Numbered from the stretch's first letter, positions 18,787 through 28,856 are shown. The stretch is DNA of 64,000 nucleotides from Demequina gelatinilytica (GCF_000971115.1 NZ_BBLV01000012.1:21647-85646), one strand, 5' to 3'. Numbers and translations are program-made. Notes: generated by a model not told the origin, from the sequence alone.

Positions 18787-19731
18787 TCAGACGCCTAGGC
18801 CGGGCGCGGCGGTCGCGGTCGGGGCCTCGCTCTCCTCGGCATCGAAGCGTGCCTGCTCGGCTGCCTCGGTCCTTGCCCGGCGCGCCTTGCGCCAGCGTGA
18901 GTACAGGCCCATGCCCCGGCCGAAGGAGGCGGTGAACCGGTCGAGCAGGATCGCGAGGACCACCACCGACAGGCCGGCCTCCCAGCCGAGCCGGCCGTTG
19001 AGGGCCGAGACCGCCTGGACCACGTCGCCGCCGAGTCCGCCCGCGCCGACGAAGCCGGCGATGACGACCATCGACAGGGACAGCATGATGATCTGGTTGA
19101 TGCCGGCCATGATCGACGGCATCGCGAGCGGGATCTGGATCTGGCGCAGGATGCGGCGCGGGTGCGCGCCGAAGGCCTGGCCGGCCTCGACGACCTCCTT
19201 GTCGACGCCACGGATCCCGAGCTCGGTCAGGCGCACGCCGGGGGCCATCGCGAACACGATGGTCGCGATCACGCCGGGGGCCACGCCGACGCGGAACAGC
19301 GCGAGCGCGGGGATGAGGTAGACGAAGGCGGGCAGCGTCTGAAGGAAGTCCATGACGGGCTTCACGACCTTGGAGACCGTGTCGTTGCGCGCGGCCCAGA
19401 TGCCGAGCGGCACCGAGAGCACCACGGCGAGGAACGCCGCGACCAGCACGAGCGCGAGCGAGTCGATCGCGTTGTCCCACTGGTCCACGCCGATGATGAA
19501 GAGCAGGCCGAGCGCCGAGCCCAACGCGAACCTCCATCCGCGCGCCAGCAGCGCGCCGATCGCGACGACGGCGACCACCACGAGCTCCGGAGGAGTGGCG
19601 AAGATCCAGGCGACGGCGTCGAAGAGCTGGATGAAGACCTCGCGGAGGCCCTCGAAGAACCACGAGAACGTGTCCTCGAGCCAGTCGAAGAAGCTGTCGA
19701 TCCAGGTACCCACGGGGATGCGGAACTCCAT
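18787..19731 (-). CDS. proW: Glycine betaine/proline ABC transporter permease
   Basis: Membrane permease of 314 aa. The N-terminal 60 residues hold an amphipathic region (FFDWLEDTFSWFFEGLREV). Several transmembrane segments follow, plus the EAA-type loop (EAGQAFGAHPRRILRQIQIPLAMPSIMAG). The C-terminus is a polar tail of about 40 residues. ATG 19731 shares one base with the proV stop, so translation is coupled. A longer open frame to 21060 only shadows proV. Confidence 0.9.
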   Translation of the reverse strand: MEFRIPVGTWIDSFFDWLEDTFSWFFEGLREVFIQLFDAVAWIFATPPELVVVAVVAIGALLARGWRFALGSALGLLFIIGVDQWDNAIDSLALVLVAAFLAVVLSVPLGIWAARNDTVSKVVKPVMDFLQTLPAFVYLIPALALFRVGVAPGVIATIVFAMAPGVRLTELGIRGVDKEVVEAGQAFGAHPRRILRQIQIPLAMPSIMAGINQIIMLSLSMVVIAGFVGAGGLGGDVVQAVSALNGRLGWEAGLSVVVLAILLDRFTASFGRGMGLYSRWRKARRARTEAAEQARFDAEESEAPTATAAPGLGV

Positions 19732-21029
19732 CAGATGGCCTCCTTCGTCTCGGGGGTCCCGGCTCCGACGGCGGCCTCCAGGACCTGGTCGACCTCGGCG
19801 GTGGGCATCGGGTCGGGTCGCGGCGCCGCCTGGACGGCGGCCTCGGGCTCGCCGCCGAGCGCGGCGAGGAGCGTGACGCGGGGGATGACGCCCACCAGGC
19901 GCTCGCGCGAGTCGAGCACGCCGAGCGGCAGCGCCGCCTCGAGGGACGGGATGAAGAGGTCCGCGAGCGCGGTGTCGTTCGCGACGGCGCCGTGGTCGGA
20001 CTGGATCACGGTGGAGAGGTCCTTCACCCCGCGGCGCACCAGGTCGAAGACGTCGCGGTCCCGGACCCAGCCCACGATGGTGCGGTCCTTGTTCACCACG
20101 TACGCGCCGGCGAGCTGCTCGTCGCGCATCAGCGTCAGCGCGGCGCGGGGGCCGGCGCCCACGTGGACGACGGCACGCGGCTTGCGCATGACCGACTCCG
20201 CGGTGAGCACCTTGGTGCGGTCGACGTCCTGCACGAACTGCTCGACGTAGTCGTTCGCGGGGTTGGTGAGGATGTCCTCGGGGGAGCCGATCTGCACGAT
20301 GCGGCCGTCGCGCATGACGGCGATGCGGTCGCCGATGTACATGGCCTCGTTGAGGTCGTGCGTGATGAAGATGATGGTCTTGCCCAGCTCCGCCTGGAGC
20401 TCGAGCAGCTGGTCCTGCATCTCGCGGCGGATCAGCGGGTCGAGCGCGGAGAAGGCCTCGTCCATGAGCAGCACGTCGGTGTCGGCTGCGAGCGCGCGGG
20501 CGAGGCCCACGCGCTGCTGCATGCCCCCCGAGAGCTCCGAGGGGTGCTTCTCCTCCCAGCCCTTGAGGCCGACGATCTCGGTGACCTGGCGTGCCTTCGC
20601 GATGCGCTGGTCGAGCGGCATGCCCTGGATCTCGAGGCCGTAGGCGACGTTGTCGATGACGGTGCGGTGGGGCAGCAGCGCGAAGTGCTGGAACACCATC
20701 GAGACGCGCTTCCTGCGGATCTCGCGCAGGCGCTTCGGGGAGACGTCGGTGATGGACTCGCCGCCCACCTCGACGGTTCCGGCGGTCGCCTCGTGCAGGC
20801 CGTTGAGCATGCGGATCAGGGTCGACTTGCCCGAGCCGGACAGCCCCATCACCACGAAGATCTCTCCGCGCCTCACCTCGAAGGAGGCGTCGATGACGGC
20901 GGCCGTCGTGCCGGCTCCGAGCTCGTCGCGCGGCGTTCCCCGGTGCAGCGCGATCACCGCCTCGTCGGCGTGGCGCCCGAAGACCTTGTAGAGGCCGTCG
21001 GCGCGCAGGGCGATCGTGTCGTCGTTCAT
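19731..21029 (-). CDS. proV: Glycine betaine/proline ABC transporter ATPase with CBS domains
   Basis: ATPase of 432 aa. Walker A is GLSGSGKST (residues 62-70), the signature LSGGMQQRVGLARAL and Walker B VLLMDEAFSALDP. The C-terminal 150 residues carry a CBS pair, which in OpuA-type transporters senses ionic strength. ATG 21029 has AGAAGGA upstream. It is first in the operon. The 330-bp spacer in front is described separately. Confidence 0.92.
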   Translation of the reverse strand: MNDDTIALRADGLYKVFGRHADEAVIALHRGTPRDELGAGTTAAVIDASFEVRRGEIFVVMGLSGSGKSTLIRMLNGLHEATAGTVEVGGESITDVSPKRLREIRRKRVSMVFQHFALLPHRTVIDNVAYGLEIQGMPLDQRIAKARQVTEIVGLKGWEEKHPSELSGGMQQRVGLARALAADTDVLLMDEAFSALDPLIRREMQDQLLELQAELGKTIIFITHDLNEAMYIGDRIAVMRDGRIVQIGSPEDILTNPANDYVEQFVQDVDRTKVLTAESVMRKPRAVVHVGAGPRAALTLMRDEQLAGAYVVNKDRTIVGWVRDRDVFDLVRRGVKDLSTVIQSDHGAVANDTALADLFIPSLEAALPLGVLDSRERLVGVIPRVTLLAALGGEPEAAVQAAPRPDPMPTAEVDQVLEAAVGAGTPETKEAI

Positions 21030-21367
21030 GTGGTCCTTCTGCTCCTCGAGAGGTGCGCAAGGGCCTCGGCTAGCGAGGGGACTCGCAGCCGTCGGACGGC
21101 AATCACGGGCCCGCCGGGCAGCACCCCTCGGGCGCCGCTACTAACACTCCGACGCGTCTACCGGGGACGGTGCGCGTCAGGAGGCCTTTGGCTGGTCATT
21201 GACGCTCGCTTGAAAGATCTTTGCCAAGCGCAGCGGCCCTAGGACCGTAACAACCGGGACCTGTGTCCTGTCCACCCGAGACGGGCTTCGTTACACAAAT
21301 GCAACAATTGATCAGATGCAAAGAACGATGCGCCGCCGGTGCATCGTACCTGGCAGATATCGCCTCC
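21030..21367 (-). promoter_or_regulatory. proVWX upstream region with an AAAGATCTTT dyad
   Basis: No gene is seen in this 338-bp spacer. The clearest element is at 21208-21229: GCTTG, the palindrome AAAGATCTTT (21213-21222), GC, CAAGC. A locally AT-rich stretch follows at 21290-21360. No -10 box could be chosen with confidence for the minus strand (candidates TAGACG and TTAGTA near 21140-21160). Confidence 0.4.
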
Positions 21368-21376
21368 TTAGAGGCG
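21361..21376 (-). terminator. Short hairpin over the tesB stop codon
   Basis: CGCCTC-ctta-GAGGCG includes the TAA stop of tesB in its loop. It may end the mscS-glbO-tesB message; the stem is only 6 bp. Confidence 0.4.
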
Positions 21377-22240
21377 GATCATGCCCTCCTGCGACGCCGA
21401 GGCGACCAGGCGTCCGTCCTCGGAGAAGATCCAGGTGCCCGTGAGCCCCCGGCCGCCCTGAGCGGTGGGGGAGTCCTGGACGAACAGGAGCCACTCGTCG
21501 GCGCGGGCCGGGCGGTGCCACCACATCGCGTGGTCGAGGCTCGCGAAGGAGATGTCGGGCGTGACCCACGAGGCGCCGTGGCGGCGCAGCAGCGGCTCGA
21601 GCATCACCTGGTCGGAGCCGAAGGCGAGGAACGCGCGGTGGAGCAGGTCCGAGCCCTCGATGGGCCGGCGCAGGCGCATCCACGCGCTCTGGTACTGCTT
21701 GGGACGCTTGTCGGGGCCGAGGAACAGCGAGCCCTCGACGTGGCGCACGTCGAACGGCGCCTCCGTGAGCCAGAAGTCCGCGGTGGGGTGCCCCTGGAAG
21801 GGCGCCAGGATCTCGACGCCGGAGCGCACCGTCTCGGGGCCGGGGACCTCGGGCATGCGGACCGAGTGCTCGGGCCCCTCCTGGTCCACCTGGAAGGACG
21901 CGATCATCGACAGGATGGGGCGACCCTCCTGGAGCGCGTGGGTGCGTCGCGCGGAGAACGAGCGTCCGTCGCGCAGCACCTCGACCTCGAACTGGATGGG
22001 CTTGGAGGCGTCGCCCGCGCGCAGGAAGTAGCCATGGAGCGAATGCGCGAAGCGGTCGTCCTCCACGGTCGCGCCCGCGGCGAGCAGCGCCTGCGCGAGC
22101 ACCTGGCCGCCGAACACCCGACCGCCGGGCATCGGCATCGAGTCGCCCTCGAAGCTCGTGTCGCCCTCGCGCCGCAGCGTCAGCGCGGCCAGGCCCGCCG
22201 CCATGGCGGACTCCGCCCACACGTCCTCGGTCACGGACAT
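21368..22240 (-). CDS. tesB: Acyl-CoA thioesterase II
   Basis: Double-hotdog thioesterase of 290 aa that releases free fatty acids from acyl-CoA. MPGGRVFGGQVLAQALLAA and HSLHGYFLRAGDASKPI in the N-terminal half, and SLDHAMWWHRPARADEWLLF with catalytic-type Asp/Gln context in the C-terminal half, fit TesB. Start ATG 22240 shares one base with the stop of glbO. It is last in a coupled mscS-glbO-tesB operon. Confidence 0.9.
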   Translation of the reverse strand: MSVTEDVWAESAMAAGLAALTLRREGDTSFEGDSMPMPGGRVFGGQVLAQALLAAGATVEDDRFAHSLHGYFLRAGDASKPIQFEVEVLRDGRSFSARRTHALQEGRPILSMIASFQVDQEGPEHSVRMPEVPGPETVRSGVEILAPFQGHPTADFWLTEAPFDVRHVEGSLFLGPDKRPKQYQSAWMRLRRPIEGSDLLHRAFLAFGSDQVMLEPLLRRHGASWVTPDISFASLDHAMWWHRPARADEWLLFVQDSPTAQGGRGLTGTWIFSEDGRLVASASQEGMIRL

Positions 22241-22677
22241 CAGACCTCCTCGGTCGGTTCGAAAGAGTTGACCATCGAGTGCGCGGCGCGCTCGAGGTAG
22301 TCCATCAGCGTCACCGCATGGAGCGGCGCGAGGTCCTGCCGCGCGACGGCCTCGCGCATGTGCGAGATCCAGCGATCGCGCGCATCCGGGTTCACCTTGA
22401 AGGGCATGTGACGCATGCGCAGGCGCGGGTGGCCCCGCTGCTCCGAGTAGGTGGTCGGGCCGCCCCAGTACTGCTCGAGGAACATGGTGAGCCGCTCCAC
22501 GGCGCCCTCCATGTCGTCGGCCGGGTACATGGGCTTCAGCACGGGATCCGTCTCGACGCCCTCGTAGAAGCGCCGCACGATCGCCACGAAGGTGGCATGC
22601 CCGCCCACCGCGTCGAAGAAGCTCTGGTGCTCCGCCTGCGTGGGGCCCGCGCCGACGTTCATGCCGGGGACGCTCAC
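22240..22677 (-). CDS. glbO: Group II truncated hemoglobin
   Basis: A 145-aa heme protein of the trHbO class. [22 protein letters not shown] holds the B10 Tyr, [10 protein letters not shown] the proximal His, and DRWISHM the G8 Trp. It probably handles oxygen, NO or peroxide chemistry at the membrane. GTG 22677 overlaps the mscS stop (GTGA) and its stop overlaps the tesB start, so the three are tightly coupled. Confidence 0.93.
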   Translation of the reverse strand: MSVPGMNVGAGPTQAEHQSFFDAVGGHATFVAIVRRFYEGVETDPVLKPMYPADDMEGAVERLTMFLEQYWGGPTTYSEQRGHPRLRMRHMPFKVNPDARDRWISHMREAVARQDLAPLHAVTLMDYLERAAHSMVNSFEPTEEV

Positions 22678-23780
22678 TCGTCGTCCCCGTCAGCGTCGTT
22701 GCGGGGCGGCAGCGGCCGCCCGTTGTCGTCGGTCGGCTGATCGCGGTCGTCGTCGGAGCCGGAGTCATGCACCGCGCGTGGGCCCCGCCCGCTGTCGACC
22801 ACCATGGCGTCGCCCGGCACCGCGAGCTCGATACCCCGCTCGGCGAGGATGCGGCGCAGGTGCATGCGCACCTCGCGCTGCACGTCCCACTGCGTCGCGG
22901 GGTTGACCTGCACCAGCAGGCGCAGCATCACCGCGTTGTACTCGAGCGACTCGACGCCCGCGACCTCCGCGTCGCCCAGGATCGCGGCGGCGATGCGCTT
23001 GTGGCTGCCGCGCGCGGCCTCGACCGCGTCGATCATCGCCCGGCGCGCGGCCTCGATGTCGGTGTCGTACGCGAAGCGCACCTCGATGAGCGCACGCGAC
23101 CACAGGCGCGTCATGTTCCCCACGCGCGTGATCTCGCCGTTGGGGACGTACCAGACGGTGCCGTCGAGCGACCGCAGCCGCGTGCAGCGCAGCGCGACCT
23201 CCTCGACCGTGCCGGTCGCCTCGCCCAGGTTGACCACGTCGCCCACTCCGTACTGGTCCTCCATCAGCATGAAGACGCCGCTCAGCACGTCCTTGACCAG
23301 CGACTGCGCGCCGAAGCCCAGCGCGACACCGGCGATACCGGCGGAGGCGAGCATGGGCCCCACGGGGACGCCGAACACGGACAGGGCCGTGGTCACGCCG
23401 ATCGCGACCAGGATCACCGCAAGTGTGGACGTGAGCACCCGCCTGAGCGTGTTGGCGCGCTGGCGCCGGCGCTCGGCCTCGAGCCGCAGCTCCATGGTCG
23501 GCGGCTCCGCGACCGGCATCTTGGCCTTGCGCAGCGCGCGTCGCGCGCGGTGGTCCAGCGGGGCGCCCCGCTCGATGCCCATGGTGATGCCCTGGATGAG
23601 CGCGCGGCCCACGAACCATGCGATCACCAGGATCAGCAGGGCGACGCCCAGGCCCACCAGCTCGCCGTTGCGGCCGCTGAGGATGTCCGACCAGGTGTCG
23701 GCGATATCGCCCGCGGGGCCCGTGAGCGACGAGTCGACGGATGAGGACGTCTCCGGCTCGGAGGTTTCCAGGTGCAGCAT
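22674..23780 (-). CDS. mscS: MscS-type mechanosensitive ion channel
   Basis: Membrane channel of 368 aa. Transmembrane segments lie near residues 38-60 ([18 protein letters not shown]) and 120-142. TM3 follows ([33 protein letters not shown]), then the beta domain ([28 protein letters not shown]) and a polar Asp/Arg-rich C-terminus. It should release solutes on hypo-osmotic shock, complementing proVWX nearby. ATG 23780 is 6 nt after TACATT (complement of 23787-23792), hence leaderless. It diverges from malQ. Confidence 0.9.
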   Translation of the reverse strand: MLHLETSEPETSSSVDSSLTGPAGDIADTWSDILSGRNGELVGLGVALLILVIAWFVGRALIQGITMGIERGAPLDHRARRALRKAKMPVAEPPTMELRLEAERRRQRANTLRRVLTSTLAVILVAIGVTTALSVFGVPVGPMLASAGIAGVALGFGAQSLVKDVLSGVFMLMEDQYGVGDVVNLGEATGTVEEVALRCTRLRSLDGTVWYVPNGEITRVGNMTRLWSRALIEVRFAYDTDIEAARRAMIDAVEAARGSHKRIAAAILGDAEVAGVESLEYNAVMLRLLVQVNPATQWDVQREVRMHLRRILAERGIELAVPGDAMVVDSGRGPRAVHDSGSDDDRDQPTDDNGRPLPPRNDADGDDE

Positions 23781-23844
23781 TGGACCAATGTAACCAGCGC
23801 GCGGCGCTCGACCTATCCACCCTCGCATCTGGCAGGATTGCAGT

Positions 23845-25989
23845 GTGATCGATGCGCCCGAGGTCGAGCGCGAGACTCCGTCAGAGGCTCTCGTCGCGCT
23901 CGCGCGCGCGTGCAAGGTCTCGGTGGAGTACTACGCCATCGACGGAACCCAGGTCCAGTGCTCCGCCGCGGCCATCCGCGCCGCCCTCACGGCGATGGGG
24001 CTCGATGCCTCGTCGGATGCGGCATGCGAACGCTCGCTCACCGCGCTCGAGGACCAGGACTGGCTCCGGCTGGTGCCTCCGATCACGGTGCTCACGCAGG
24101 GCGAGGCGCGCGAGATCCCCGTGCACGTGGTGGACGGCGAGCCTGCCGGCCTGACGCTGACCCTCGAGTCGGGGGAGGAGCGCGAGCCCGAGCAGCTCGA
24201 CCGCTGGGTGCCGCCGCGCGAGGTGGGCCACCAGACGATGGGGCGCGCCACCTTCGAGATCCCCGGCGACCTGCCGCTCGGCTGGCACCTGGTGGAGGCG
24301 CGGACCACGGGCCGTACCGCGCGCGGCTACGTGGTGGTGACCCCCCGCGAGGTGACGGTCCCTGCGCACGTGCGCGAGCATCGTCCCTGGGGGCTCACCG
24401 TGCAGCTGTACTCGCTGCGCTCGTCGCGCTCGTGGGGGATCGGAGACCTCGCGGACCTCGCGGACCTGTGCGCGCTGGGCAAGGCGCGCGGCGAGGCCGA
24501 CTTCGTGCTCATCAACCCGCTGCACGCGACCGAGCCCGTCGCGCCGATCACCAACTCGCCGTACCTTCCCACCTCCAAGCGCTACATGTCCCCGCTGTAC
24601 ATCCGCGTCGAGGACATCCCCGAGGTCGCGTACCTCCCGTCGCAGCAGCGCGCGCTGCTCGCATGGGAGGCGGAGCGGCCGCAGCGCACCAACGACACGG
24701 ACGAGCAGCTGGACCGCAACGCGATCTGGCGCCTCAAGTCCGCCGCGCTCGAGGAGGTGTTCCGCGCGCCGCGCAGCGCGGGCCGCGAGGCGTTGTTCGA
24801 GCAGTTCTGCATCCGCGAGGGCGCCGCGCTCGAGGACTTCGCGACCTGGAGCGCGATCGCGGAGGCGCACAAGGGCCTTCCGTGGCCCGCGGAGCTCGAG
24901 TCGCCGTCCTCTCCCGCGGTGGCCGCATGGCGCGACGAGCATGCCGATCGCGTGCTGTACCATGCGTGGCTCCAGTGGATCTGCGAGGAGCAGCTCGCGA
25001 GCGCGCAGGCGACCGCGGACCGCGCCGGCATGAGCATCGGCGTGATGATCGACCTGGCCGTGGGCGTCCACCCCGAGGGTGCCGACGCGTGGTCGTACCA
25101 GCGCGTGCTCGCCCAGGGCATGAGCATGGGGGCGCCGCCGGACTTCTACAACGCGCTGGGCCAGGACTGGTCCATCCCGCCGTGGCAGCCGCGCGCGCTC
25201 GAGGCCGCGGCCTATCTGCCGTTCCGCGACCTGGTGCGCGCCGCCGTGCGCAACGCGGGCGCGCTCCGCATCGACCACGTGCTCGGCATGTTCCGGCAGT
25301 GGTGGGTGCCCGAGGGCCACATCCCGGTCGACGGTGTGTACGTCTACGTGGACCACGAGGCGCTCATCGGCATCATCGCGCTCGAGGCGGAGCGCGCGGG
25401 AGCGATCGTGATCGGCGAGGACCTGGGCACGGTCGAGCCGTGGGTGCGCGAGTACCTGCACGGCCGCGGCATCCTCGGCACGTCGATCGCCTGGTTCGAG
25501 CGCCACGACGACGGCGCGCCGCGCCTGCCCGAGGACTACCGAGCCGACACCCTCGCGGCGGTCACCACGCACGATCTCCCGCCCACGGGCGCGTACCTCG
25601 CGGGCGAGCACGTGCGTCTGCGCGCCGAGCTCGGGATGCTGGGCGAGGGATCGATCGAGGACGCGCAGGCCGAGGCCGAGCGTGAGCGTCAGGCCTTCAT
25701 CGACGTCATGCTCGAACGCCGCTGGATCCTCTCCGACTACAACGAGGAGGACCTCATCGCGGGGCTGCACCGGTGGGTGCTGTCGAGCCCCGCGCTGCTC
25801 ATCGGTGTCGCCGTGACCGATGCGGTGGGCGAGCGTCGCGCGCAGAACATGCCCGGCACGGACACCGAGTACCCGAACTGGTGCATGCCGGTCACGGACG
25901 GCAACGGCGTCCCGGTGCTGCTCGACGACCTCTTCGAGCACCCGCGCGTGCGGCGCCTGTTCCGCGCGATCAAGTCCGCGCGCTCCTGA
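23845..25989 (+). CDS. malQ: 4-alpha-glucanotransferase (amylomaltase)
   Basis: GH77 enzyme of 714 aa that transfers maltosyl units between glucans. An N-terminal actinobacterial extension of about 150 residues (HTH-like helices and a beta-sandwich) precedes the catalytic barrel: GIGDLADL, DFVLINPLHA, SPYLPTSKRYM, GVMIDLAVGVHPEGADAWSY, LRIDHVLGMFRQWW (nucleophile Asp), IVIGEDLGTVEPWV (acid Glu), TTHDLPPTGAYLAG. GTG 23845 has no Shine-Dalgarno and is probably leaderless. It pairs functionally with the alpha-glucosidase at 43334. Confidence 0.93.
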   Translation: MIDAPEVERETPSEALVALARACKVSVEYYAIDGTQVQCSAAAIRAALTAMGLDASSDAACERSLTALEDQDWLRLVPPITVLTQGEAREIPVHVVDGEPAGLTLTLESGEEREPEQLDRWVPPREVGHQTMGRATFEIPGDLPLGWHLVEARTTGRTARGYVVVTPREVTVPAHVREHRPWGLTVQLYSLRSSRSWGIGDLADLADLCALGKARGEADFVLINPLHATEPVAPITNSPYLPTSKRYMSPLYIRVEDIPEVAYLPSQQRALLAWEAERPQRTNDTDEQLDRNAIWRLKSAALEEVFRAPRSAGREALFEQFCIREGAALEDFATWSAIAEAHKGLPWPAELESPSSPAVAAWRDEHADRVLYHAWLQWICEEQLASAQATADRAGMSIGVMIDLAVGVHPEGADAWSYQRVLAQGMSMGAPPDFYNALGQDWSIPPWQPRALEAAAYLPFRDLVRAAVRNAGALRIDHVLGMFRQWWVPEGHIPVDGVYVYVDHEALIGIIALEAERAGAIVIGEDLGTVEPWVREYLHGRGILGTSIAWFERHDDGAPRLPEDYRADTLAAVTTHDLPPTGAYLAGEHVRLRAELGMLGEGSIEDAQAEAERERQAFIDVMLERRWILSDYNEEDLIAGLHRWVLSSPALLIGVAVTDAVGERRAQNMPGTDTEYPNWCMPVTDGNGVPVLLDDLFEHPRVRRLFRAIKSARS

Positions 25990-25996
25990 CTGCACC

Positions 25997-26028
25997 AGGG
26001 ACGATGCGGCGGGCGCCGCATCGTCCCT
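25997..26028. terminator. Terminator between malQ and pepN-1
   Basis: A perfect 14-bp stem (25997-26010 with 26015-26028, loop GGGC). Each arm contains the frequent 9-mer GACGATGCG or its complement. Confidence 0.85.
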
Positions 26029-26035
26029 CGCCCCG

Positions 26036-28630
26036 CTAGGAGGCGGCGGCCATGCGGCTCGTGGTCTGCGCGATCTGCGCGCGGCGCACGTGGTCGAGCC
26101 CCTCGACCACCACCTTGCGCAGCACGCTCGGGGCATCGTGGTGGTCGGCGAGCCACTGCTCCAGGCGCCCCGCGAGGCCGTCGACGCGGCCCACGAGGTT
26201 CACGGGCAGCACGAGCCGCGCCACGCGGACGCCCACGAACCCCGCGTTCGCGTCGTAGTACTCGCGCAGCGAGCCGAGCAGGTCCTCCACCAGGGGCGCG
26301 AGCAGCGCGGGGTCGACCGCGCGCGCGAGCCCTGCGGCCATCTGGAACTGCACGGCGTTGATCGCGGGGCCGTCCGCAGGGCGCACCAGCGCATCCCATG
26401 CGGCCTGCTTGGCCTCGGGGCTCGCGATCGCGGCGCGCACACCCGCGGCGCGGCGCTGGCCTGCGGCGCTCACGTCGCGCGAGGCGTAGTGGTCGATCTC
26501 CTCGACGTCGATCCCGCCGGCAGCCGCGAGGCCCCCCAGCAGGTCCCACGTGAGGTCCGAGTCGATGTCGAGCCCCGCGACCTCCGCGGTGCCCTCGACG
26601 AGCGCCCGCAGGCGCAGGCCCTGCTCGGTGGTGGACGCCACCTGCGCGTAGCCCTTGAGCAGCTGGAGCTGGATGTCCGAGCCGTGCTCGGCCTCGCCCA
26701 CCGCGTGCCAGAGCCGCTCCGCCGCCGCCTCCGTGATCTCCGCGACGTGCTCGGGTGCGAGGTAGCGACGCAGCGCGACCACCATGAGCTCGAGATGGGA
26801 CTCGGCGGTCGCGGAGTTGAGCAGCCTCGGCGCGACGCTCAGCACCGCGTCGATGTAGCGCTGCGCTGCCAGCGATCCGTCGCGCGTCATGTGCCACAGC
26901 GCGTCGAGCACGGTGGCCTGCGCCATCGCGTCGTCGACATGCGCGATGTGCGCCTCGAGGTTGGCGAGCGACACGTCGTCGAGGTGGAGCTTCGCGTAGG
27001 TGAGGTCGCGGTCGTTGACCAGCAGCAGGTCGGGGCGGGGCCTGCCGGCCGCCTCGGGGACCTCGGTGAGCGGGCCGTCGAGCGTGGCGGGCACGGTCCA
27101 CGAGCGCACGAACGTGCCCTCGGAGAGCTCGTACCCCGCGATCTCCACGCCATGGGGACGATGCACCGGGTGCTCGGCCGGCACATCCTCGGCGACCGCG
27201 AGGCGGGTAAGGGCTCCCGCATCGTCCGTCGCGATGATCGGGCGGAGCGTGGTGACGCCGGGGGTCTCGAGCCAGACCTCGGCCCACGAGTCGAGCCGGC
27301 TCTCCGCGGCGGTCTCGACCTCCGCGAGGAACTCGGCGAGCGTGGCGTTCCCATGGTGGTAGCGCTGCAGGTAGGAGGCGACGCCTCCGAAGAACGCGTC
27401 CTCGCCCACGAACTCCGCGAGCTGCTTGAGGGCCGACGCCCCCTTCGCGTACGTGATCATGTCGAACGCCGACACGGTGGCCTCGGTGTCCGGCACCTCG
27501 GTGACGATCGCGTGCGTGGTGGGGAGCTGGTCCTGCACGTACGCGACGGACTTGCGGTCCGCGGCGAACGTGACCCACGCGTCCTTCCACTCGGAGACCT
27601 CGGCAGCGGCCCATGTCCCGATGAACTCGGCGAACGACTCGTTGAGCCACAGGTCGTCCCACCACTTCATGGTGACGAGGTTGCCGAACCACATGTGGGC
27701 GAGCTCGTGGAGCACCACCACCGTGCGGAACTCGAGCTCCGCGGCGGTCGCGCGCCCGCGGAACAGGAGGCGGTCCTCGGAGATGGTGACGCACCCGATG
27801 TTCTCCATCGCGCCCAGGTTGTACTGCGGCACGTAGATCTGGTCGTACTTCTCGTACGGGTACGGGGTCTGGAAGACGCGCTCGTAGAGCTCGAGGCCCG
27901 CCTGGGTGTCCTCGAGCACGCGGTCGCCGTCGAAGTGCTGCTCGAGCGACGGGCGGCCGTAGACCCGCGCGGGGATCTCGCCGTCGGTGCCGTGCAGCAC
28001 CCCCTCGTGGTAGGCGTAGGGTCCCGCGACCACCGCCGCGCCGTAGCTCGGGATCGGGACGGTCGGCCCGAAGGACCAGCGTGCGAGGCCGTGCTCGACG
28101 CCCGCCACGGTGACCGTCCCGTCGACGGGCTCGGGCTCCGGGGTGGGCGAGTTGGAGATCACGGCCCAGTGGTCGGGCACCGTGACGGTGAACGTGAACT
28201 CGCCCTTGATGTCGGGCTGGTCGAAGCATGCGAAGGCGGCGCGGGTGTCGTTCGCGGCGAACTGGCTGTAGAGGTAGACCTCGCCATCCGCGGGGTCGAC
28301 GAAGCGGTGGATGCCCTGACCGTCGTTGCGGTACCCGAAGGCGCCCGCGACCCGCAGCGTGTTGTGCTCCTTCAGGCCCTCGAGCGGGATCCGTCCCTCC
28401 ACGTGGAGCGCGGGGTCGAGGGGCTCGCCGTTGAGCTCGATCGCGTCGATGTCCGCCCACGCGGCCTCGATGAACGTGCTCGCCCCGGGCGTGGCGTCGA
28501 ACTCGACGGTCGTGTCGGAGCGGAAGGTGCGGCCCGGGTCGCTGAAGTCGAGGTCGATCGCGTAGCGCGCGTGCGAGACCGTGGCGAAGCGCTCCGCGGC
28601 CTCCTGCTTGGTGAGGTTCATGCCTGGCAT
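26036..28630 (-). CDS. pepN: Aminopeptidase N, copy 1 (M1 zinc peptidase)
   Basis: Zinc aminopeptidase of 864 aa acting on peptide N-termini. The substrate-anchoring GAMEN is at 273-277. The zinc site is His308-Glu309-x2-His312 in HELAHMWFGN, with Glu331 in WLNESFAEF. The C-terminal helical ERAP1-like domain is complete. ATG 28630 (MPGMNLTKQEAAERF) is 6 nt after CAGACT (complement of 28637-28642), a leaderless-type spacing. A paralogue of nearly equal size is next upstream. Confidence 0.94.
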   Translation of the reverse strand: MPGMNLTKQEAAERFATVSHARYAIDLDFSDPGRTFRSDTTVEFDATPGASTFIEAAWADIDAIELNGEPLDPALHVEGRIPLEGLKEHNTLRVAGAFGYRNDGQGIHRFVDPADGEVYLYSQFAANDTRAAFACFDQPDIKGEFTFTVTVPDHWAVISNSPTPEPEPVDGTVTVAGVEHGLARWSFGPTVPIPSYGAAVVAGPYAYHEGVLHGTDGEIPARVYGRPSLEQHFDGDRVLEDTQAGLELYERVFQTPYPYEKYDQIYVPQYNLGAMENIGCVTISEDRLLFRGRATAAELEFRTVVVLHELAHMWFGNLVTMKWWDDLWLNESFAEFIGTWAAAEVSEWKDAWVTFAADRKSVAYVQDQLPTTHAIVTEVPDTEATVSAFDMITYAKGASALKQLAEFVGEDAFFGGVASYLQRYHHGNATLAEFLAEVETAAESRLDSWAEVWLETPGVTTLRPIIATDDAGALTRLAVAEDVPAEHPVHRPHGVEIAGYELSEGTFVRSWTVPATLDGPLTEVPEAAGRPRPDLLLVNDRDLTYAKLHLDDVSLANLEAHIAHVDDAMAQATVLDALWHMTRDGSLAAQRYIDAVLSVAPRLLNSATAESHLELMVVALRRYLAPEHVAEITEAAAERLWHAVGEAEHGSDIQLQLLKGYAQVASTTEQGLRLRALVEGTAEVAGLDIDSDLTWDLLGGLAAAGGIDVEEIDHYASRDVSAAGQRRAAGVRAAIASPEAKQAAWDALVRPADGPAINAVQFQMAAGLARAVDPALLAPLVEDLLGSLREYYDANAGFVGVRVARLVLPVNLVGRVDGLAGRLEQWLADHHDAPSVLRKVVVEGLDHVRRAQIAQTTSRMAAAS

Positions 28631-28665
28631 GCCACAAGTCTGGCAGTCCCCACCTCCCTCCGCTC

Positions 28666-28718
28666 CCGAAGTGGTGCCTCAGTGTCGCTTCTGCGCGATC
28701 CCGGGTCTGCAGTGGTGC
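28666..28718 (+). repeat. 53-bp intergenic repeat, copy B
   Basis: It begins CCGAAGTGGT and ends GCAGTGGTGC, with GTCG at positions 19-22. It lies 35 nt upstream of the pepN-1 start, in inverted orientation to copy D on the other side of the pepN-2 terminator. Confidence 0.75.
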
Positions 28719-28790
28719 GTGGTTGTCGGTGGCACGACTCAGGCGTCCGGTGAGACGGCGGCGACCACGGGACCCGCGCATCGTGCGCAT

Positions 28791-28830
28791 GCGAAAGGCC
28801 GCCCCGGCGCGAACCGGGGCGGCCTCTCGC
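28791..28830 (-). terminator. Terminator of pepN-2
   Basis: A 12-bp perfect core stem (28796-28807 with 28814-28825, 6-nt loop) is extended by GCGA/TCGC. It lies midway between the two pepN genes. Confidence 0.8.
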
Positions 28831-28856
28831 ATCCTCGCCGCTCGAGCGACGGTGAT

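Noticed and set aside
18787..21060. Single 757-aa minus-strand protein
   Set aside because: The upstream part is an out-of-frame shadow of proV; only the proW part from 19731 is real.
23881..28753. Long reverse-strand and opposite-strand open frames over malQ and pepN
   Set aside because: They are Arg/Val/His-rich translations complementary to well-supported enzymes, an effect of high third-position GC.
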